Assembly (NCBI RefSeq): GCF_000377505.1
Contig: NZ_KB898185.1
Coordinates: 744,001-808,000, forward strand
Reading direction: 5' to 3'
Origin: Paenibacillus massiliensis 2301065 = DSM 16942
GTDB taxonomy: Bacteria > Bacillota > Bacilli > Paenibacillales > Paenibacillaceae
Length of the DNA stretch: 64,000 nucleotides
This document shows, in pieces, positions 1 to 10,157 of this stretch. How positions within the stretch are numbered: position 1 is the stretch's first letter; every line of letters starts with the position of its first letter. The position numbers and the translations under genes were made by a program. The notes below the pieces were generated by a model that was given only the letters and a program-made list of their open reading frames with translations, was not told the DNA's origin and ran no database searches.

Positions 1-178
1 AGTATGAAGCCGTTACAAGTGGAGAGCCTTACTGATCACTATTAGACTCACTACACTTTCAAACGAAGTTATAAGCAGATACGACAGTTGGCTTGCACTC
101 GTTGTACTAGGGTTTGCGCACGTTTCGCTAGTGGCTATACTTCCCAGGTATTCAACCTGAATTTATTCGATCAAGGCA
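1..178. other. Gene-free end of window downstream of trmD
   Basis: No convincing gene is visible between the window edge and the trmD stop codon. In many Firmicutes rplS follows trmD directly, but no L19-like reading frame lies in these bases, so rplS must start further out or be located elsewhere. No clear terminator is seen either. Confidence 0.5.
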
Positions 179-952
179 CTAGGTATTTTCCTGCTCCAGC
201 TTACGCAGCCACTCCCGCTCCTTGGCCGTCAGCTCTGCCTGCTCTAGCAGCTCAGGCCGACGCTCCCACGTTCGACGCAAAGACTCCTGTCTCCGCCACT
301 GCTCAATATTCGCGTGATGACCAGAGAGTAGAATGTCGGGTACCTTCCACCCACGGAATTCAGGAGGACGCGTATAATGTGGATATTCAAGCAGACCTGT
401 GCTGAAAGAATCCGTGATCGCACTGCTCTCGTTACCCAGCACTCCAGGCAGTAGTCGCACTACACTATCAATGACTGTCATCGCTGGCAGTTCTCCGCCA
501 GTGAGCACATAGTCGCCAATAGACAGCTCGTCCGTCACCAGATGCTCCCGAATGCGCTCATCGTAGCCTTCATAGTGCCCACAGACAAAGATCAGATGCT
601 CTTCCCGAGACAGCTCCTCTGCCTTCTGCTGGGTAAACGTATCCCCTTGAGGACACATCAGAATGATGCGTGGCTGTCTTCCTTCCTGAGCACCCGGATT
701 CTCCTGTTCATCCGCCTGCTTGCGTGCCAGCAAGTCCTCCACGGCGGCGAATATCGGATCTGGCTTGAGCACCATCCCTCCACCACCGCCATAGGGCGTA
801 TCATCGACGGTATTATGCTTGTTCGTTGAGTAGGCCCGGAAATTAACTGCCTCCAGCGAGACGATTCCCTTCTCTCTTGCCTTGCCGAGAATGCTAGTTC
901 CGAAGACTCCCTCGAACATTTCCGGAAAAAGGGTCAATACATCCACTCTCAT
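179..952 (-). CDS. trmD: tRNA (guanine-37-N1)-methyltransferase TrmD
   Basis: TrmD methylates G37 next to the anticodon of several tRNAs using S-adenosylmethionine, which prevents +1 frameshifting. The 257-residue product has the SPOUT-class knot. It shows [10 protein letters not shown] near residues 125-134, [11 protein letters not shown] near 144-154 and TRPPEFRG near 194-201, which are TrmD signatures. A short charged insert near residues 80-93 lies between the N-terminal strand region and the knot. The start codon lies one base after the rimM stop, so the pair is translationally coupled. It is the last visible gene of the ylxM-ffh-rpsP-khpA-rimM-trmD operon. Confidence 0.97.
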   Translation of the reverse strand: MRVDVLTLFPEMFEGVFGTSILGKAREKGIVSLEAVNFRAYSTNKHNTVDDTPYGGGGGMVLKPDPIFAAVEDLLARKQADEQENPGAQEGRQPRIILMCPQGDTFTQQKAEELSREEHLIFVCGHYEGYDERIREHLVTDELSIGDYVLTGGELPAMTVIDSVVRLLPGVLGNESSAITDSFSTGLLEYPHYTRPPEFRGWKVPDILLSGHHANIEQWRRQESLRRTWERRPELLEQAELTAKEREWLRKLEQENT

Positions 953-953
953 C

Positions 954-1466
954 TTACAATAGCCCTTCCATAAGCCGCACGGTTACACGCTTCTCAGACA
1001 CATCCACCTGTAGAACAACCTCCTGGATATAGGGCAGCAGCAGATCCTTCCCGCTCTTCTGCTTCACTACCCATACATCATTGGCTCCAGGCGTTAGAAT
1101 CTCCTTGATGGTACCGAGGAGTTCGCCTTCCTCAGTGAATACCTCACAGCCTACAATCTGATGAAAGTAGAACTCATCCTGCCCCAGCTCGCCCTGTCGA
1201 TCCGCTGTAATCTTCAGCATGCTGCCTTTATATTTCTCGACATCATTGATATTTCCATATTCCTTGAATTTCACAATGACCATATTCTTTTGGAAACGTG
1301 AAGTCTCCACCGTCACAGGAATCGGAGCTCCCTGCTCAGAGACGATAAGAAGCTCACTTCCTTTTGCAAAACGGTCCTCGGGGAAATCCGTGGAAGACAA
1401 TATCTTCAGTTCACCGCGAATGCCGTGCGTATTTACGATCTTGCCGACATTTAATAACTGTTGCAT
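954..1466 (-). CDS. rimM: Ribosome maturation factor RimM
   Basis: RimM assists maturation of the 30S head domain and binds ribosomal protein S19. The 170-residue protein starts with the typical [14 protein letters not shown] segment, then has the RimM N-terminal barrel (about residues 5-90) and a C-terminal PRC barrel (about 97-170, with the segment DVWVVKQ). The length is normal for the family. The start follows an AGGAGGGG ribosome site. It lies directly before trmD, the usual order. Upstream, a stable hairpin separates it from khpA. Confidence 0.96.
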   Translation of the reverse strand: MQQLLNVGKIVNTHGIRGELKILSSTDFPEDRFAKGSELLIVSEQGAPIPVTVETSRFQKNMVIVKFKEYGNINDVEKYKGSMLKITADRQGELGQDEFYFHQIVGCEVFTEEGELLGTIKEILTPGANDVWVVKQKSGKDLLLPYIQEVVLQVDVSEKRVTVRLMEGLL

Positions 1467-1524
1467 CTTGCCCCTCCTGCTCTTTCACGTTCTATTAACC
1501 GGACATAACATCTTCAGCATGTAC

Positions 1525-1560
1525 GAAAGGGGGCTAGGACATTCATCCTAACCCCCTTTC
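1525..1560 (-). promoter_or_regulatory. Intergenic hairpin between khpA and rimM
   Basis: The arms 1525-1539 and 1546-1560 form a 15-base-pair stem with a six-base loop. One mismatch on the plus strand becomes a G-U pair on the minus-strand transcript, so the structure favours the operon direction. The stem ends in UUUC without a run of U, so it is a weak terminator at best and may be an attenuator or a processing/stability element. Confidence 0.6.
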
Positions 1561-1567
1561 CTATATC

Positions 1568-1798
1568 TTAAGATATGATATCAACGGTAACCCGTTTATC
1601 CATCTTAACTGCTGCTGATGTAACCACAGTACGAAGTGCTTTGGCGATTCGGCCCTGCTTGCCGATAACCTTGCCGACATCATCAGGATGTACAGCCAGC
1701 TCATAGACGACAAGCCGATCCTTCTCAACCTTCTTCACGGTTACATCTTCCGGATGATCTACTAAAGCCTTAGCAATGATTATCACTAATTCTTCCAT
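1568..1798 (-). CDS. khpA: RNA-binding KH-domain protein KhpA (YlqC)
   Basis: A 76-residue single KH-domain protein with the GKQG loop at residues 46-49 inside VGKVIGKQGR, the RNA-binding GxxG motif of this domain. In Firmicutes KhpA pairs with KhpB (Jag/EloR) and acts in RNA binding and cell elongation or sporulation. It sits between rpsP and rimM, the classical place for ylqC. The start follows GGAGGG with good spacing. Its C-terminal helix is short and acidic, as in relatives. Confidence 0.93.
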   Translation of the reverse strand: MEELVIIIAKALVDHPEDVTVKKVEKDRLVVYELAVHPDDVGKVIGKQGRIAKALRTVVTSAAVKMDKRVTVDIIS

Positions 1799-1820
1799 TT
1801 ATGACCCTCCGAATCAGCAA

Positions 1821-2093
1821 CTATTTTTGCTGTCTAAGCTCATGGTGTTTTTTCATTACACCAGCTTTGCTCAGCAGGTTGCGAACGGTATCAGATGCTT
1901 GCGCACCGTTTTGCAGCCATTTCAGCGCTTTCTCTTCATCAATGTTAACAACAGCCGGTTGTGCAACCGGGTTGTAGTAACCGATTTCCTCGATAAAGCG
2001 ACCGTCACGAGGGGAACGAGAATCAGATACCACCACGCGATAGAAAGGCGCTTTATGCGCACCCATACGTTTCAGACGAATACGAACTGCCAT
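1821..2093 (-). CDS. rpsP: 30S ribosomal protein S16
   Basis: The 90-residue product begins [19 protein letters not shown], the canonical S16 N-terminus. It binds 16S rRNA during early assembly of the 30S body. A start six codons upstream is possible, but the AAGGAGGTG site lies just before the ATG at 2093 and would be inside the longer frame, which decides for the shorter protein. It lies between ffh and khpA in the usual order. Confidence 0.98.
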   Translation of the reverse strand: MAVRIRLKRMGAHKAPFYRVVVSDSRSPRDGRFIEEIGYYNPVAQPAVVNIDEEKALKWLQNGAQASDTVRNLLSKAGVMKKHHELRQQK

Positions 2094-2188
2094 GAAATTC
2101 ACCTCCTTCAAGAAATAGAATAGACTTGCTATATCATTCCACGCTCACTTCGGCATAAGCCAAAACGACGATCATGAACCTCTGATCA

Positions 2189-3568
2189 TTATCTGAACGG
2201 GAAACGCATTCCCTTGCCCAGACCCTTAAGCTGCTTTAAAGCCTTTTTGTTCTTTGGACCCTTCGGTCCCATCATGTCTGAGAATTGCTTCATCATTCGG
2301 CGCATCTCGTCAAACTGCTTAATGAGTCGATTGACCTCAGCCAGCGACGTTCCGCTTCCCAGTGCAATCCGCTTGCGACGGCTGTGATTGATGAGATCAG
2401 GCTGCTGCTTCTCTTCAGTCGTCATAGAGTGCACAATGGCTTCGATGCGTCCCATTTGTTTGTCGTCCACCTTGATGTCCTTCATCTGCTTCATGTTGCC
2501 CATACCGGGAATCATGTCCAGAATCTGGTCGAGAGGACCTAGCTTCTTCACCTGATCCATCTGTTCAAGGAAATCCTCGAACGTGAATTCAGCGTTGCGC
2601 ATTTTGCGCTCCATCTCTTTTGCTTTGTCGGCGTCTATATTAGACTGGGCTTTCTCAATGAGAGAGAGCATGTCGCCCATGCCGAGAATCCGTGAAGCCA
2701 TCCGTTCGGGATGGAAGGGCTCCAAGGCATCCAACTTCTCACCCATGGAGGCGAATTTGATCGGACAGCCTGTTACAGCTTTGACCGAGAGAGCCGCACC
2801 ACCACGTGTGTCACCATCAAGCTTGGTCAAGACTACTCCAGTAAGCTCGAGCTGCGTGTTGAAATGCTCCGCCACGTTAACGGCATCCTGTCCTGTCATG
2901 GCGTCTACGACGAGCAGAACCTCATCAGGCTGAACTACACTATGGATTTGCTTAAGCTCCTCCATCAGTTCCTCATCGATATGCAGACGGCCTGCGGTAT
3001 CGACGATGACATAATCATGCCCGTTCTCCTTCGCATGCTGCATACCTTGTCTGGCAATCTCAACGGGGCTGGTCTGGTCTCCTAGCGAGAATACCGGCGC
3101 CTTGATCTGCTCTCCAAGGATCTGAAGCTGCTTGATAGCCGCTGGGCGGTAAATATCGCCAGCGATCAGCAGGGGGCGATGATTCTGCTTCTGCAGCAGC
3201 TTGGCCAACTTCCCTGTGGTGGTCGTCTTACCGGCACCCTGCAGACCTACCATCATAATCACTGTAGGCGGCTTGTTCGCTTTAGCGAGCTTTGCCTGAC
3301 TTCCGCCCATCAGTTCGGTCAGTTCCTTGTTAACGATGTCGATAATGACCATACCAGGTGTGAAGCTGTCCATGACTTCCTTACCGACAGCCTTTTCCTT
3401 GACCTTCGCAATGAAGTCCTTCACTACCTTGAAGTTAACGTCCGCCTCAAGCAGAGCCAGTCGTACCTCACGCATGGCTTGAGCTACATCATCCTCAGAT
3501 ACCTTACCCTTGCCCCGCAGCTTGCTGAATACACTCTGAAGTCGGGTGGACAATCCTTCAAATGCCAT
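2189..3568 (-). CDS. ffh: Signal recognition particle GTPase Ffh
   Basis: Ffh (SRP54) binds signal sequences of nascent membrane and secreted proteins and docks with FtsY. The 459-residue protein has the N domain (about 1-90), the GTPase G domain with GLQGAGKTTTTGK near residues 108-120 and DTAGRL further on, and a methionine-rich M domain from about residue 300. The M domain contains the IPGMG segment, and its end is rich in Met, Lys and Gly. The start follows GAGGAGGTG. It is preceded by ylxM, its usual partner gene. Confidence 0.98.
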   Translation of the reverse strand: MAFEGLSTRLQSVFSKLRGKGKVSEDDVAQAMREVRLALLEADVNFKVVKDFIAKVKEKAVGKEVMDSFTPGMVIIDIVNKELTELMGGSQAKLAKANKPPTVIMMVGLQGAGKTTTTGKLAKLLQKQNHRPLLIAGDIYRPAAIKQLQILGEQIKAPVFSLGDQTSPVEIARQGMQHAKENGHDYVIVDTAGRLHIDEELMEELKQIHSVVQPDEVLLVVDAMTGQDAVNVAEHFNTQLELTGVVLTKLDGDTRGGAALSVKAVTGCPIKFASMGEKLDALEPFHPERMASRILGMGDMLSLIEKAQSNIDADKAKEMERKMRNAEFTFEDFLEQMDQVKKLGPLDQILDMIPGMGNMKQMKDIKVDDKQMGRIEAIVHSMTTEEKQQPDLINHSRRKRIALGSGTSLAEVNRLIKQFDEMRRMMKQFSDMMGPKGPKNKKALKQLKGLGKGMRFPFR

Positions 3569-3631
3569 ACAGTCACACCTCCTCTTCCATGTTGTGACTA
3601 CTCACCAGTGAGCCTCATCCCAACAAGCAGG

Positions 3632-4000
3632 TTACATTTCCTGCAAGCGACTCACGATGTCATTCATCTGCTGCAATGTCGCCTCATGCGGCATATCCGT
3701 CTGCGACATGAGCTTCGCCAGATGACCCTGCAGACGTTCAAGCTCTTCCGATCGCCGTTCATGTCTGGCTAGCAATCCAAGCTTCTCTTCATACATGTCG
3801 AGCACCTGCTCGGCACGCTTGATATGTTCATATACAGCCTGACGGCTGATTTCGAATTCTGCTGCAATCTCTCCCAGGGAGAAATCATCATGAAAATAAT
3901 ATTTGAGGAACATCTGCTGCTTGTCTGTCAGCAAAGGTTCATAGAAGTCAAACAGCAGGTTAATTCTGGTTGTCTTCTCGAGTCGATTCTCCTGACTCAT
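3632..4000 (-). CDS. ylxM: YlxM family SRP-associated HTH protein
   Basis: A 122-residue helix-turn-helix protein of the YlxM/p13 family. This family is found almost always just before ffh, and in streptococci it modulates SRP and FtsY GTPase activity. The sequence starts with an MSQ segment and LEKTTRINLLFDFY. Its HTH core is FSLGEIAAEFEISRQAVYEH, and a coiled-coil tail of about 50 residues follows. A start 16 codons upstream is possible, but the GGGGTG site before 4000 and the family N-terminus favour this ATG. It opens the ffh operon. Confidence 0.9.
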   Translation of the reverse strand: MSQENRLEKTTRINLLFDFYEPLLTDKQQMFLKYYFHDDFSLGEIAAEFEISRQAVYEHIKRAEQVLDMYEEKLGLLARHERRSEELERLQGHLAKLMSQTDMPHEATLQQMNDIVSRLQEM

Positions 4001-4056
4001 TTTGGGCACCCCCATCGTCAAGGAAAAACACTTTACACTTCTTTTCAACGTTCCTT

Positions 4057-4085
4057 ATCATACCTAAAAGAAATCCCGTTGTCAA
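4057..4085 (-). promoter_or_regulatory. SigA promoter of the ylxM-ffh operon
   Basis: On the minus strand TTGACA (4080-4085) and TATGAT (4057-4062) are 17 bases apart, a near-perfect vegetative promoter. The -10 box lies 56 bases before the ylxM start. It should drive ylxM, ffh, rpsP, khpA, rimM and trmD. Confidence 0.85.
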
Positions 4086-4134
4086 GCATTTCTCCTTGTC
4101 ACAATGAAATGACTTGAATTCCCTTAGCGTGAGC

Positions 4135-4785
4135 CTAGATTTTGAGCGGTGTCAGATAGAGCAGCACGGCAAAAAAGTGCAAAATGCTACCGCCTAATAC
4201 GAACAAATGCCATACCGCATGATGATAAGGAAACGCCTTCCACACATAGAAGATCGTCCCGAGCGTATACATGATTCCTCCGCCTACCAGTAGCATGATT
4301 CCTCCATGCGGTATGGTGGCCACCAGCGGATTCCAGGCAATAACGATGAGCCAGCCCATCGCAATATAGAATGCTGTGGACATGAACAAAAAGCGCTTCG
4401 TAAAAAATACTTTGAATATCACACCAGCAACTGCAATTCCCCAAATAATGCCGAACAGCGTCCAACCCAGTGTGCCTCGTAGCGCCGTAAGCAGAAAAGG
4501 TGTATAGGTGCCAGCAATGAACAGATAGATACAGGAATGATCGAAAAATTCGAACAAATCCTTAACCTTTCCTTCTTTAAAGCTGTGGAGAAGCATCGAA
4601 TTCGTATACAGCAGCAGCATCGTTACACCATAAATGGTGAAGCTCACGACATGCCATGCTGTACCTTGTGAACTGGCAAAGACAATCAGAAGCACAAGAG
4701 CCGCTACGCTCAGAGCCGCGCCAATCCCGTGTGTAATTGCATTAGCCAGCTCTTCCCGTCGGTTGTAAGTGTAAGTGTTAACCAT
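4135..4785 (-). CDS. Hemolysin III family membrane protein (YqfA/PAQR type)
   Basis: A 216-residue protein with seven predicted membrane segments, belonging to the hemolysin III/PAQR family. Conserved polar residues are present: NAITHGIG near the N-terminus, FDHSCIYLFIAGTYTPF in the third segment and HHAVWHLFV...H in the last two, which form the putative metal-binding site. Related YqfA/YplQ proteins affect membrane fluidity, and a toxin role is not established. The start follows GGGAGG. It is separate from the ffh operon promoter and stands between that operon and the ftsY terminator. Confidence 0.9.
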   Translation of the reverse strand: MVNTYTYNRREELANAITHGIGAALSVAALVLLIVFASSQGTAWHVVSFTIYGVTMLLLYTNSMLLHSFKEGKVKDLFEFFDHSCIYLFIAGTYTPFLLTALRGTLGWTLFGIIWGIAVAGVIFKVFFTKRFLFMSTAFYIAMGWLIVIAWNPLVATIPHGGIMLLVGGGIMYTLGTIFYVWKAFPYHHAVWHLFVLGGSILHFFAVLLYLTPLKI

Positions 4786-4918
4786 ACGAACCTCCCATTA
4801 TTCTTGTCGATCAGGTATTTAACCAGGGTATTTTCGAGGTGTGCTTCACAGTGGCTTCCATCATTATACTATGTTACGGGCACACGGCGCACCTCGGCCC
4901 CATCCTGCCCTAGCTTAC

Positions 4919-4947
4919 AAAAAAGGACCTGTGCTACACACAGGTCC
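4919..4947 (-). terminator. Rho-independent terminator after ftsY
   Basis: On the minus strand a perfect nine-base-pair stem (4939-4947 with 4925-4933) and a five-base loop are followed by six T residues (4919-4924). It lies 224 bases beyond the ftsY stop codon, so the smc-ftsY transcript has a long 3' untranslated region. Confidence 0.88.
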
Positions 4948-5171
4948 AATATAACAATACATCAGCTAACTACAGCATACACAAGTACAACGTATGTTGA
5001 CGTTATCTACATCCAATAGGTGTTATGGTTCACCTTAAGCTACAAGGCAGTATCCTTTTACGCAACTACGTAGTACCTGCATTCCATGTGCTCGCATGTG
5101 GTCACATGGATCGATTACACGGTCAAAAATCGCATATACTCCCGCTGTACGCGGCGGCAGTGTTATCAGGA

Positions 5172-6179
5172 CTAGGAGTCCGAGGCATCCGCCGCCTCCT
5201 CGGTCGTCTCCTGTACAAGACCTGCGAACAGGGCATGTACGAACTGATCGGAGTCAAATGGCTGCAGATCATCAATCTTCTCGCCTAGTCCGACGAATTT
5301 GACAGGCAGGTTCATCTCCTGACGAATTGCAATGACGATGCCACCTTTGGCCGTACCGTCCAGCTTGGTCAGCACAAGACCTGTCACGCCGCTCTTCTCA
5401 CCGAAAAGCTTCGCCTGGTTCAGCGCATTTTGCCCTGTCGTTGCATCCAGTACGAGCAGCACCTCATGCGGCGCATCCGGAATCTCCCGTTGAATGACAC
5501 GGAAGATTTTGTTCAGCTCCTCCATCAGATTCGTCTTGTTCTGAAGTCTGCCAGCCGTATCGCAGAGCAGCACATCCACCTGACGCTGCTTCGCAGCCTG
5601 TACGGCATCAAACATTACAGCGGCTGGATCTGAGCCTGAATGCTGCTTAATGACCTCTACGCCTGCGCGTTGGCCCCATACCTCCAGCTGCTCGATCGCT
5701 CCTGCACGGAACGTATCACCTGCCGCCAGCATGACCTTCTTGCCCTCCTGCTTGAAGCGGTGAGCCATTTTACCGATTGTAGTCGTTTTGCCTACGCCAT
5801 TAACCCCTACGAACAAAATGACGGTGATGCCATCTGGATTCGTCTTGAGCTCATTATTCTCCGTTCCGCGCAGCAGCTCAGACAGCTTCTCAGAGAGCAC
5901 AGGCTGCAATTCAGCCGCATCCTCAATTCGACGCTTTCTCACCTCATCGCGCAGCTCTTCAATCAGATTCATGACCGTGTTCACACCTACATCGGCACCG
6001 ATCAGAATCTCTTCAAGCTCCTCGTAAAATTCCTCATCGATCTTTCTGCGACGAATAATCAGATCCGATACCGCTTCCACTAGGCCCTTGCGCGTTTTCT
6101 CCAGACCATCCTTGAATTGCTTGGTAACCGATTCTGTCTTACTGGCAATGCTCTCTCTCAGCTTCTTAAAAAAACTCAA
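5172..6179 (-). CDS. ftsY: Signal recognition particle receptor FtsY
   Basis: FtsY is the membrane-associated SRP receptor GTPase. The 335-residue protein has a short charged N-terminus (as in other Gram-positives, without the long acidic A domain), the four-helix N domain, and the G domain with [13 protein letters not shown] near residues 125-137. It also has [22 protein letters not shown] and [12 protein letters not shown]. It follows smc in the same direction, a common Firmicute order, and ends before a terminator at 4919-4947. Confidence 0.97.
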   Translation of the reverse strand: MSFFKKLRESIASKTESVTKQFKDGLEKTRKGLVEAVSDLIIRRRKIDEEFYEELEEILIGADVGVNTVMNLIEELRDEVRKRRIEDAAELQPVLSEKLSELLRGTENNELKTNPDGITVILFVGVNGVGKTTTIGKMAHRFKQEGKKVMLAAGDTFRAGAIEQLEVWGQRAGVEVIKQHSGSDPAAVMFDAVQAAKQRQVDVLLCDTAGRLQNKTNLMEELNKIFRVIQREIPDAPHEVLLVLDATTGQNALNQAKLFGEKSGVTGLVLTKLDGTAKGGIVIAIRQEMNLPVKFVGLGEKIDDLQPFDSDQFVHALFAGLVQETTEEAADASDS

Positions 6180-6230
6180 GCTTAGTCCCTCCGCTCTGAT
6201 ATCAACATTTTACATCATTCATGTCATGTA

Positions 6231-6265
6231 GCTAGAAAGCCCTTTGCTTTCTGTGGCTTTCTAGC
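6231..6265. other. Hairpin between smc and ftsY
   Basis: An 11-base-pair perfect inverted repeat (6231-6241 with 6255-6265) with a 13-base loop sits in the gap between smc and ftsY. The run of T follows it on the plus strand, opposite to the genes, so it is not a normal terminator for smc. It may modulate the ratio or stability of the two messages. Confidence 0.5.
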
Positions 6266-6325
6266 TTTTCGCTAATGACTGTACTCACCAGCTCATTCAA
6301 CCTACCCTTAGATAGGGGCAGAGCA

Positions 6326-9300
6326 TTAGGCGATCTCAGCCTCTTCATCCTCCAGCCGGACAGATACCAGCTTCGAGACCCCGCCTTCCTCCATCGTTAC
6401 CCCGTACAGTACATCCGATTCCTCCATCGTCCCCTTACGGTGGGTAACGACAATGAACTGAGTCTGCTCCGAGAATTCCCGCAAATACTGGGCGAAGCGG
6501 ACTACGTTCGCTTCATCCAGTGCGGCCTCGACCTCATCAAGAACGCAGAATGGTACTGGCTTGACATGCAAGATGGCGAATAGTAGTGCCATTGCTGTCA
6601 GAGCACGCTCTCCACCAGACAGCAGCTGCAGATTTTGCAGCTTCTTGCCTGGAGGCTGCGCTACAATATCAATCCCCGTATCCAGTAGACGCTCCGGATC
6701 AAGCAGCACGAGGTCTGCACGACCACCACCAAACAGCTTGGTAAACACGGTGCCGAACTCTCGGCGGATGGCATCAAAGGTCGTCTTGAAACGCTTGGAC
6801 ATCTCTTCATCCATTTCGCGGATGACCTGATACAATGTAGTTTTCGCTTCAATCAGGTCAGACTTCTGCTCATCAAGGAATTGATACCGCTCGTTCACGC
6901 GCTGATACTCTTCAATAGCACCCAGATTCACCTCACCCAGTGCAGAGATGCTACGCTTCAGCTTCTGTACCTCTGCCTGCGCTTCCTCAATATTCTCTGG
7001 TACAGGATACCGCTGCTTGGCAAGCTCGTAGCTCATCTCATACTCGTCTGCCAGCTTACGAAGAATATTTTCCAGCTCGACATCCAGCCGGTTCACACCA
7101 ATCTCAGTCTGGCGCAGCTGCTCCTCTATCTCTTTAAGCTGATTGCGTTGATCACGAGTCTCGTTCTCCGCCAGCTCCAGCTTTTTCGATAACTCCGCTC
7201 GGGCAGCCCGCTTGAATTCCAGCTTCTCGGCTGTCTCGCTCTTGAGCATACGATAGCGATTCAGATCCTCAATCTGCTTCACGCTCTCCTCGCGATTCTT
7301 CTTGAGATCCGCTTCCACAGCTGCAAGCAGAGATCGGTTATTCCTGGCGTCCTTACCAAGACCATCCGCATCCTGCTGCAGTCGGCGCAGCTGCTCCTCC
7401 AGCGAGAAGCGCTCCTGGTCAAGCTTACCTTCCCGAACCTTCAGATCGGTGAGTTGGACCTGTAGCTCCTCCTTGGCGGATTCGTTAGCCTTACGGGCGA
7501 ACTCTGCAGCCTGAATAGCCTGGTGAACCTTCTGCTCCTCTTCTTCGAGTGCTGCGAGCTTCTTCACAGCCTCCTCGCGAGAATGTTCCAGCTGCTTGAT
7601 CTCCTCCAGAAAGCCTGATTTCTCCTGCCCTGAGATGGCAACCTGCTCCAATACATGGCGGAGCTCATGCTCTATCTGCTTCATCTCCATAGCTGCCTGC
7701 TGCTCTTCGCCCCGCTTTACATCGCCAGACTGACGTAACTCGTCCAGACGCTGCTGAGTCTGCTCCATCTCTTGCTTCACATTCTGTATGCTCTGGCGCA
7801 GCTTGTCCAGCTGACTATCCGTGCTCTGAATCTCCTGATCCAGCTGATCCAGCTGACGCTTACGACCCAGCAGGTTGGCATTCTTCTTGAACTGGCTTCC
7901 GCCTGTCATCGAGCCTCCCGCATTGACCACATCGCCTTCCAGCGTCACGACCCGATAGCGATACTGGCAGCGTGCAGCGATCCGATTCGCATCCTCCAGC
8001 GTACGGGCAATAACAACATTCCCAAGCAAGCTTCCAATGATGCCTTCATAGCGTTCATCGTACTGCACCAGCTCCGCGCCGATCCCGACAAAGCCCTCAG
8101 CCTCTTCAGCAATTCGCCGCTCGCTAGCCCCAATCTGCCTTGGACGAATAACGTCCATGGGCAGAAAGGTTGCCCGTCCCAGCTGACGTTGCTTCAGGAA
8201 AGCGATCGCTTGTCTAGATACCGCCTCATTCTCCATTACAATATGCTGGACGGAAGCACCCAAAGCCGTCTCCATGGCCTGCTCCAACTGCTCTGGCACA
8301 CGGATAAGCTCAGCTACAGCTCCATGAACTCCATGCAGTGTTCCTTTTCTGGACGCTTTGAGCACTTCCTTTACGCCCAGCATGAAGCCGTCAAAATCAT
8401 CCTGCATTTCCTTCATCGTATCCCGTCTGGAGATGAGGGCTTCCCGTTTTTGCTCCCATTTTCGTACTGCGCCTTGACTTTCTTCCTGTAGCTTCTGCTG
8501 GGACTGGTAACGCTCGCTCTCCTGAATATAACCGGTTCGCAGACTGCTGATCTCGGTCGAGAGCTTGTTGCTGGCTGCCTCAAGGTGTTGCTTGCGTCCT
8601 TCCAGCTCGCTCTGCTGTGCCTCCCATTTCCCGGATTCATCCTGCACTCGATTCATCCTACGCTCGGCAGATTCCTTCTGCTGATCCGCATATCGAATCT
8701 CATTGCGCGTCTGAGCCATCTGGTTCATCAGCTCCAGCAGGCTTCCCTTCAGACTCTCCTCTTGCTCCTGACTGATTCCGCCAGTTACGCCTATTAACTT
8801 GGCTTCCTCCTGCGAGAGCTGCGTACGAAGCTGCTCCAGCTCTTGATTCAGGGATGAGACCTTCTCACGCAGGCTCTCCAACTCCTGCTCACGTTCCAGA
8901 TTGCGCGTCTCACTTGATTCCAGTGACTGCTGAAGCTGTTCACGATTCGTCTCCAGGTTGCGAAGCCGCTCCTTGAGCAGCTCTCCATAGCCCTCACTTT
9001 TCTCGGTCCCCTCACTGTATTGGAGAAGCTCTGCCTGCAACCGCTCCACTTCTTCCTCAAGCTTGCGTAGCTCGGTACGATCGCTCTCCAGCATGGCATC
9101 ATGTCTAGACACAATCGTGGAGAACTGTAGCTGCTCCTCTTGCAGCTGCTTCAGCCGTTCATTCGCCGCACTCCATGAGGTATGTATGGCCTCAATCTGG
9201 TGGACATAGACCGAAATTTCCTTGGATTTCAGTTGGCCTCGGAGCTCCTTGTAATGAATTGCTTTCTCCGATTGCTCCTTCAGCGGACCAATCTGATCCT

Positions 9301-9895
9301 CAAGCTCGGTTACTAGATCGTGAATACGCAGCAGGTTTTGTTCGGTATCATCAAGCTTGCGCACAGCCTCCCGTTTGCGGGACTTGTATTTCACAATACC
9401 TGAGGCTTCCTCAAAGATACCTCTACGGTCCTCTGAACGAGTACTTAGAATCTCCTCGATTCGCCCTTGACCGATTATGGAATAAGCTTCCTTACCAATC
9501 CCGGTATCCATGAACAGCTCGGTAATATCCTTCAGACGGCATGCCTGACGATTAATGAAATATTCACTGTCACCGCTGCGGTGGACTCGGCGAGTCACCG
9601 TAACCTCACCAAAATCAAGCGGAAGAGCCTGGTCCTCGTTATCAAGCGTCAAGGAGACTTCACCGAAATTCACGGCTTTACGGGCATCACTACCAGCAAA
9701 AATGATGTCCTCCATCTTGCCCCCACGCAGGGATTTCGCGCTTTGCTCACCAAGCACCCAACGGATTCCGTCGGAAATATTACTTTTGCCGCTCCCGTTT
9801 GGACCGACGACAGCGGTAATGCCACGGACAAACTCCATTTCCGTCTTGTCGGCAAAGGATTTGAATCCTGCCAGCTCAATGCGTTTTAAGAACAT
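6326..9895 (-). CDS. smc: Chromosome segregation ATPase SMC
   Basis: SMC forms the condensin-like SMC-ScpAB complex that organises and segregates the chromosome. The 1189-residue protein has Walker A GPNGSGKS near residues 31-38, a coiled-coil arm, a hinge around residues 520-670 (GVHGAVAELI to GGSMTGG), and a returning coiled coil. The C-terminal head carries the signature LSGGERALTAMAL and Walker B VLDEVEAALDEANV. The start is set at MFLKRIELAGFKSFA, the family N-terminus, nine bases after a GAGGTG site. A frame opening 30 codons further upstream has no support. Confidence 0.98.
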   Translation of the reverse strand: MFLKRIELAGFKSFADKTEMEFVRGITAVVGPNGSGKSNISDGIRWVLGEQSAKSLRGGKMEDIIFAGSDARKAVNFGEVSLTLDNEDQALPLDFGEVTVTRRVHRSGDSEYFINRQACRLKDITELFMDTGIGKEAYSIIGQGRIEEILSTRSEDRRGIFEEASGIVKYKSRKREAVRKLDDTEQNLLRIHDLVTELEDQIGPLKEQSEKAIHYKELRGQLKSKEISVYVHQIEAIHTSWSAANERLKQLQEEQLQFSTIVSRHDAMLESDRTELRKLEEEVERLQAELLQYSEGTEKSEGYGELLKERLRNLETNREQLQQSLESSETRNLEREQELESLREKVSSLNQELEQLRTQLSQEEAKLIGVTGGISQEQEESLKGSLLELMNQMAQTRNEIRYADQQKESAERRMNRVQDESGKWEAQQSELEGRKQHLEAASNKLSTEISSLRTGYIQESERYQSQQKLQEESQGAVRKWEQKREALISRRDTMKEMQDDFDGFMLGVKEVLKASRKGTLHGVHGAVAELIRVPEQLEQAMETALGASVQHIVMENEAVSRQAIAFLKQRQLGRATFLPMDVIRPRQIGASERRIAEEAEGFVGIGAELVQYDERYEGIIGSLLGNVVIARTLEDANRIAARCQYRYRVVTLEGDVVNAGGSMTGGSQFKKNANLLGRKRQLDQLDQEIQSTDSQLDKLRQSIQNVKQEMEQTQQRLDELRQSGDVKRGEEQQAAMEMKQIEHELRHVLEQVAISGQEKSGFLEEIKQLEHSREEAVKKLAALEEEEQKVHQAIQAAEFARKANESAKEELQVQLTDLKVREGKLDQERFSLEEQLRRLQQDADGLGKDARNNRSLLAAVEADLKKNREESVKQIEDLNRYRMLKSETAEKLEFKRAARAELSKKLELAENETRDQRNQLKEIEEQLRQTEIGVNRLDVELENILRKLADEYEMSYELAKQRYPVPENIEEAQAEVQKLKRSISALGEVNLGAIEEYQRVNERYQFLDEQKSDLIEAKTTLYQVIREMDEEMSKRFKTTFDAIRREFGTVFTKLFGGGRADLVLLDPERLLDTGIDIVAQPPGKKLQNLQLLSGGERALTAMALLFAILHVKPVPFCVLDEVEAALDEANVVRFAQYLREFSEQTQFIVVTHRKGTMEESDVLYGVTMEEGGVSKLVSVRLEDEEAEIA

Positions 9896-10157
9896 GTGTT
9901 GATTCACCTCTATTACTGAATATCCGTCAGACAGTTCTACTTTAAATCTATCTAGGTAGCCCGGACGGATGATAATGGCTGTCATAACTATAGCCCAGAA
10001 TAAGAATAACTAGAGTTGCTTATGACCACACTCGCTACCATACACTTCATGATCGACATCGGACAGTTAGCTCACACCATAAGTCTGTCCACACGTTATT
10101 CTGTTAGTATTGTAGCACACGTAATACTTCGGCCTGTGATTATAGCTCGGGCAGAAC

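Noticed and set aside
1..178. Expected rplS after trmD
   Set aside because: No L19-like sequence is present in the visible bases. The window ends too soon to say that it is missing.
88..405. Plus-strand frame at the window start
   Set aside because: It is largely opposite trmD and shows no family features. Similar long antisense frames over smc, ffh, ylxM and the fab genes were left out for the same reason.
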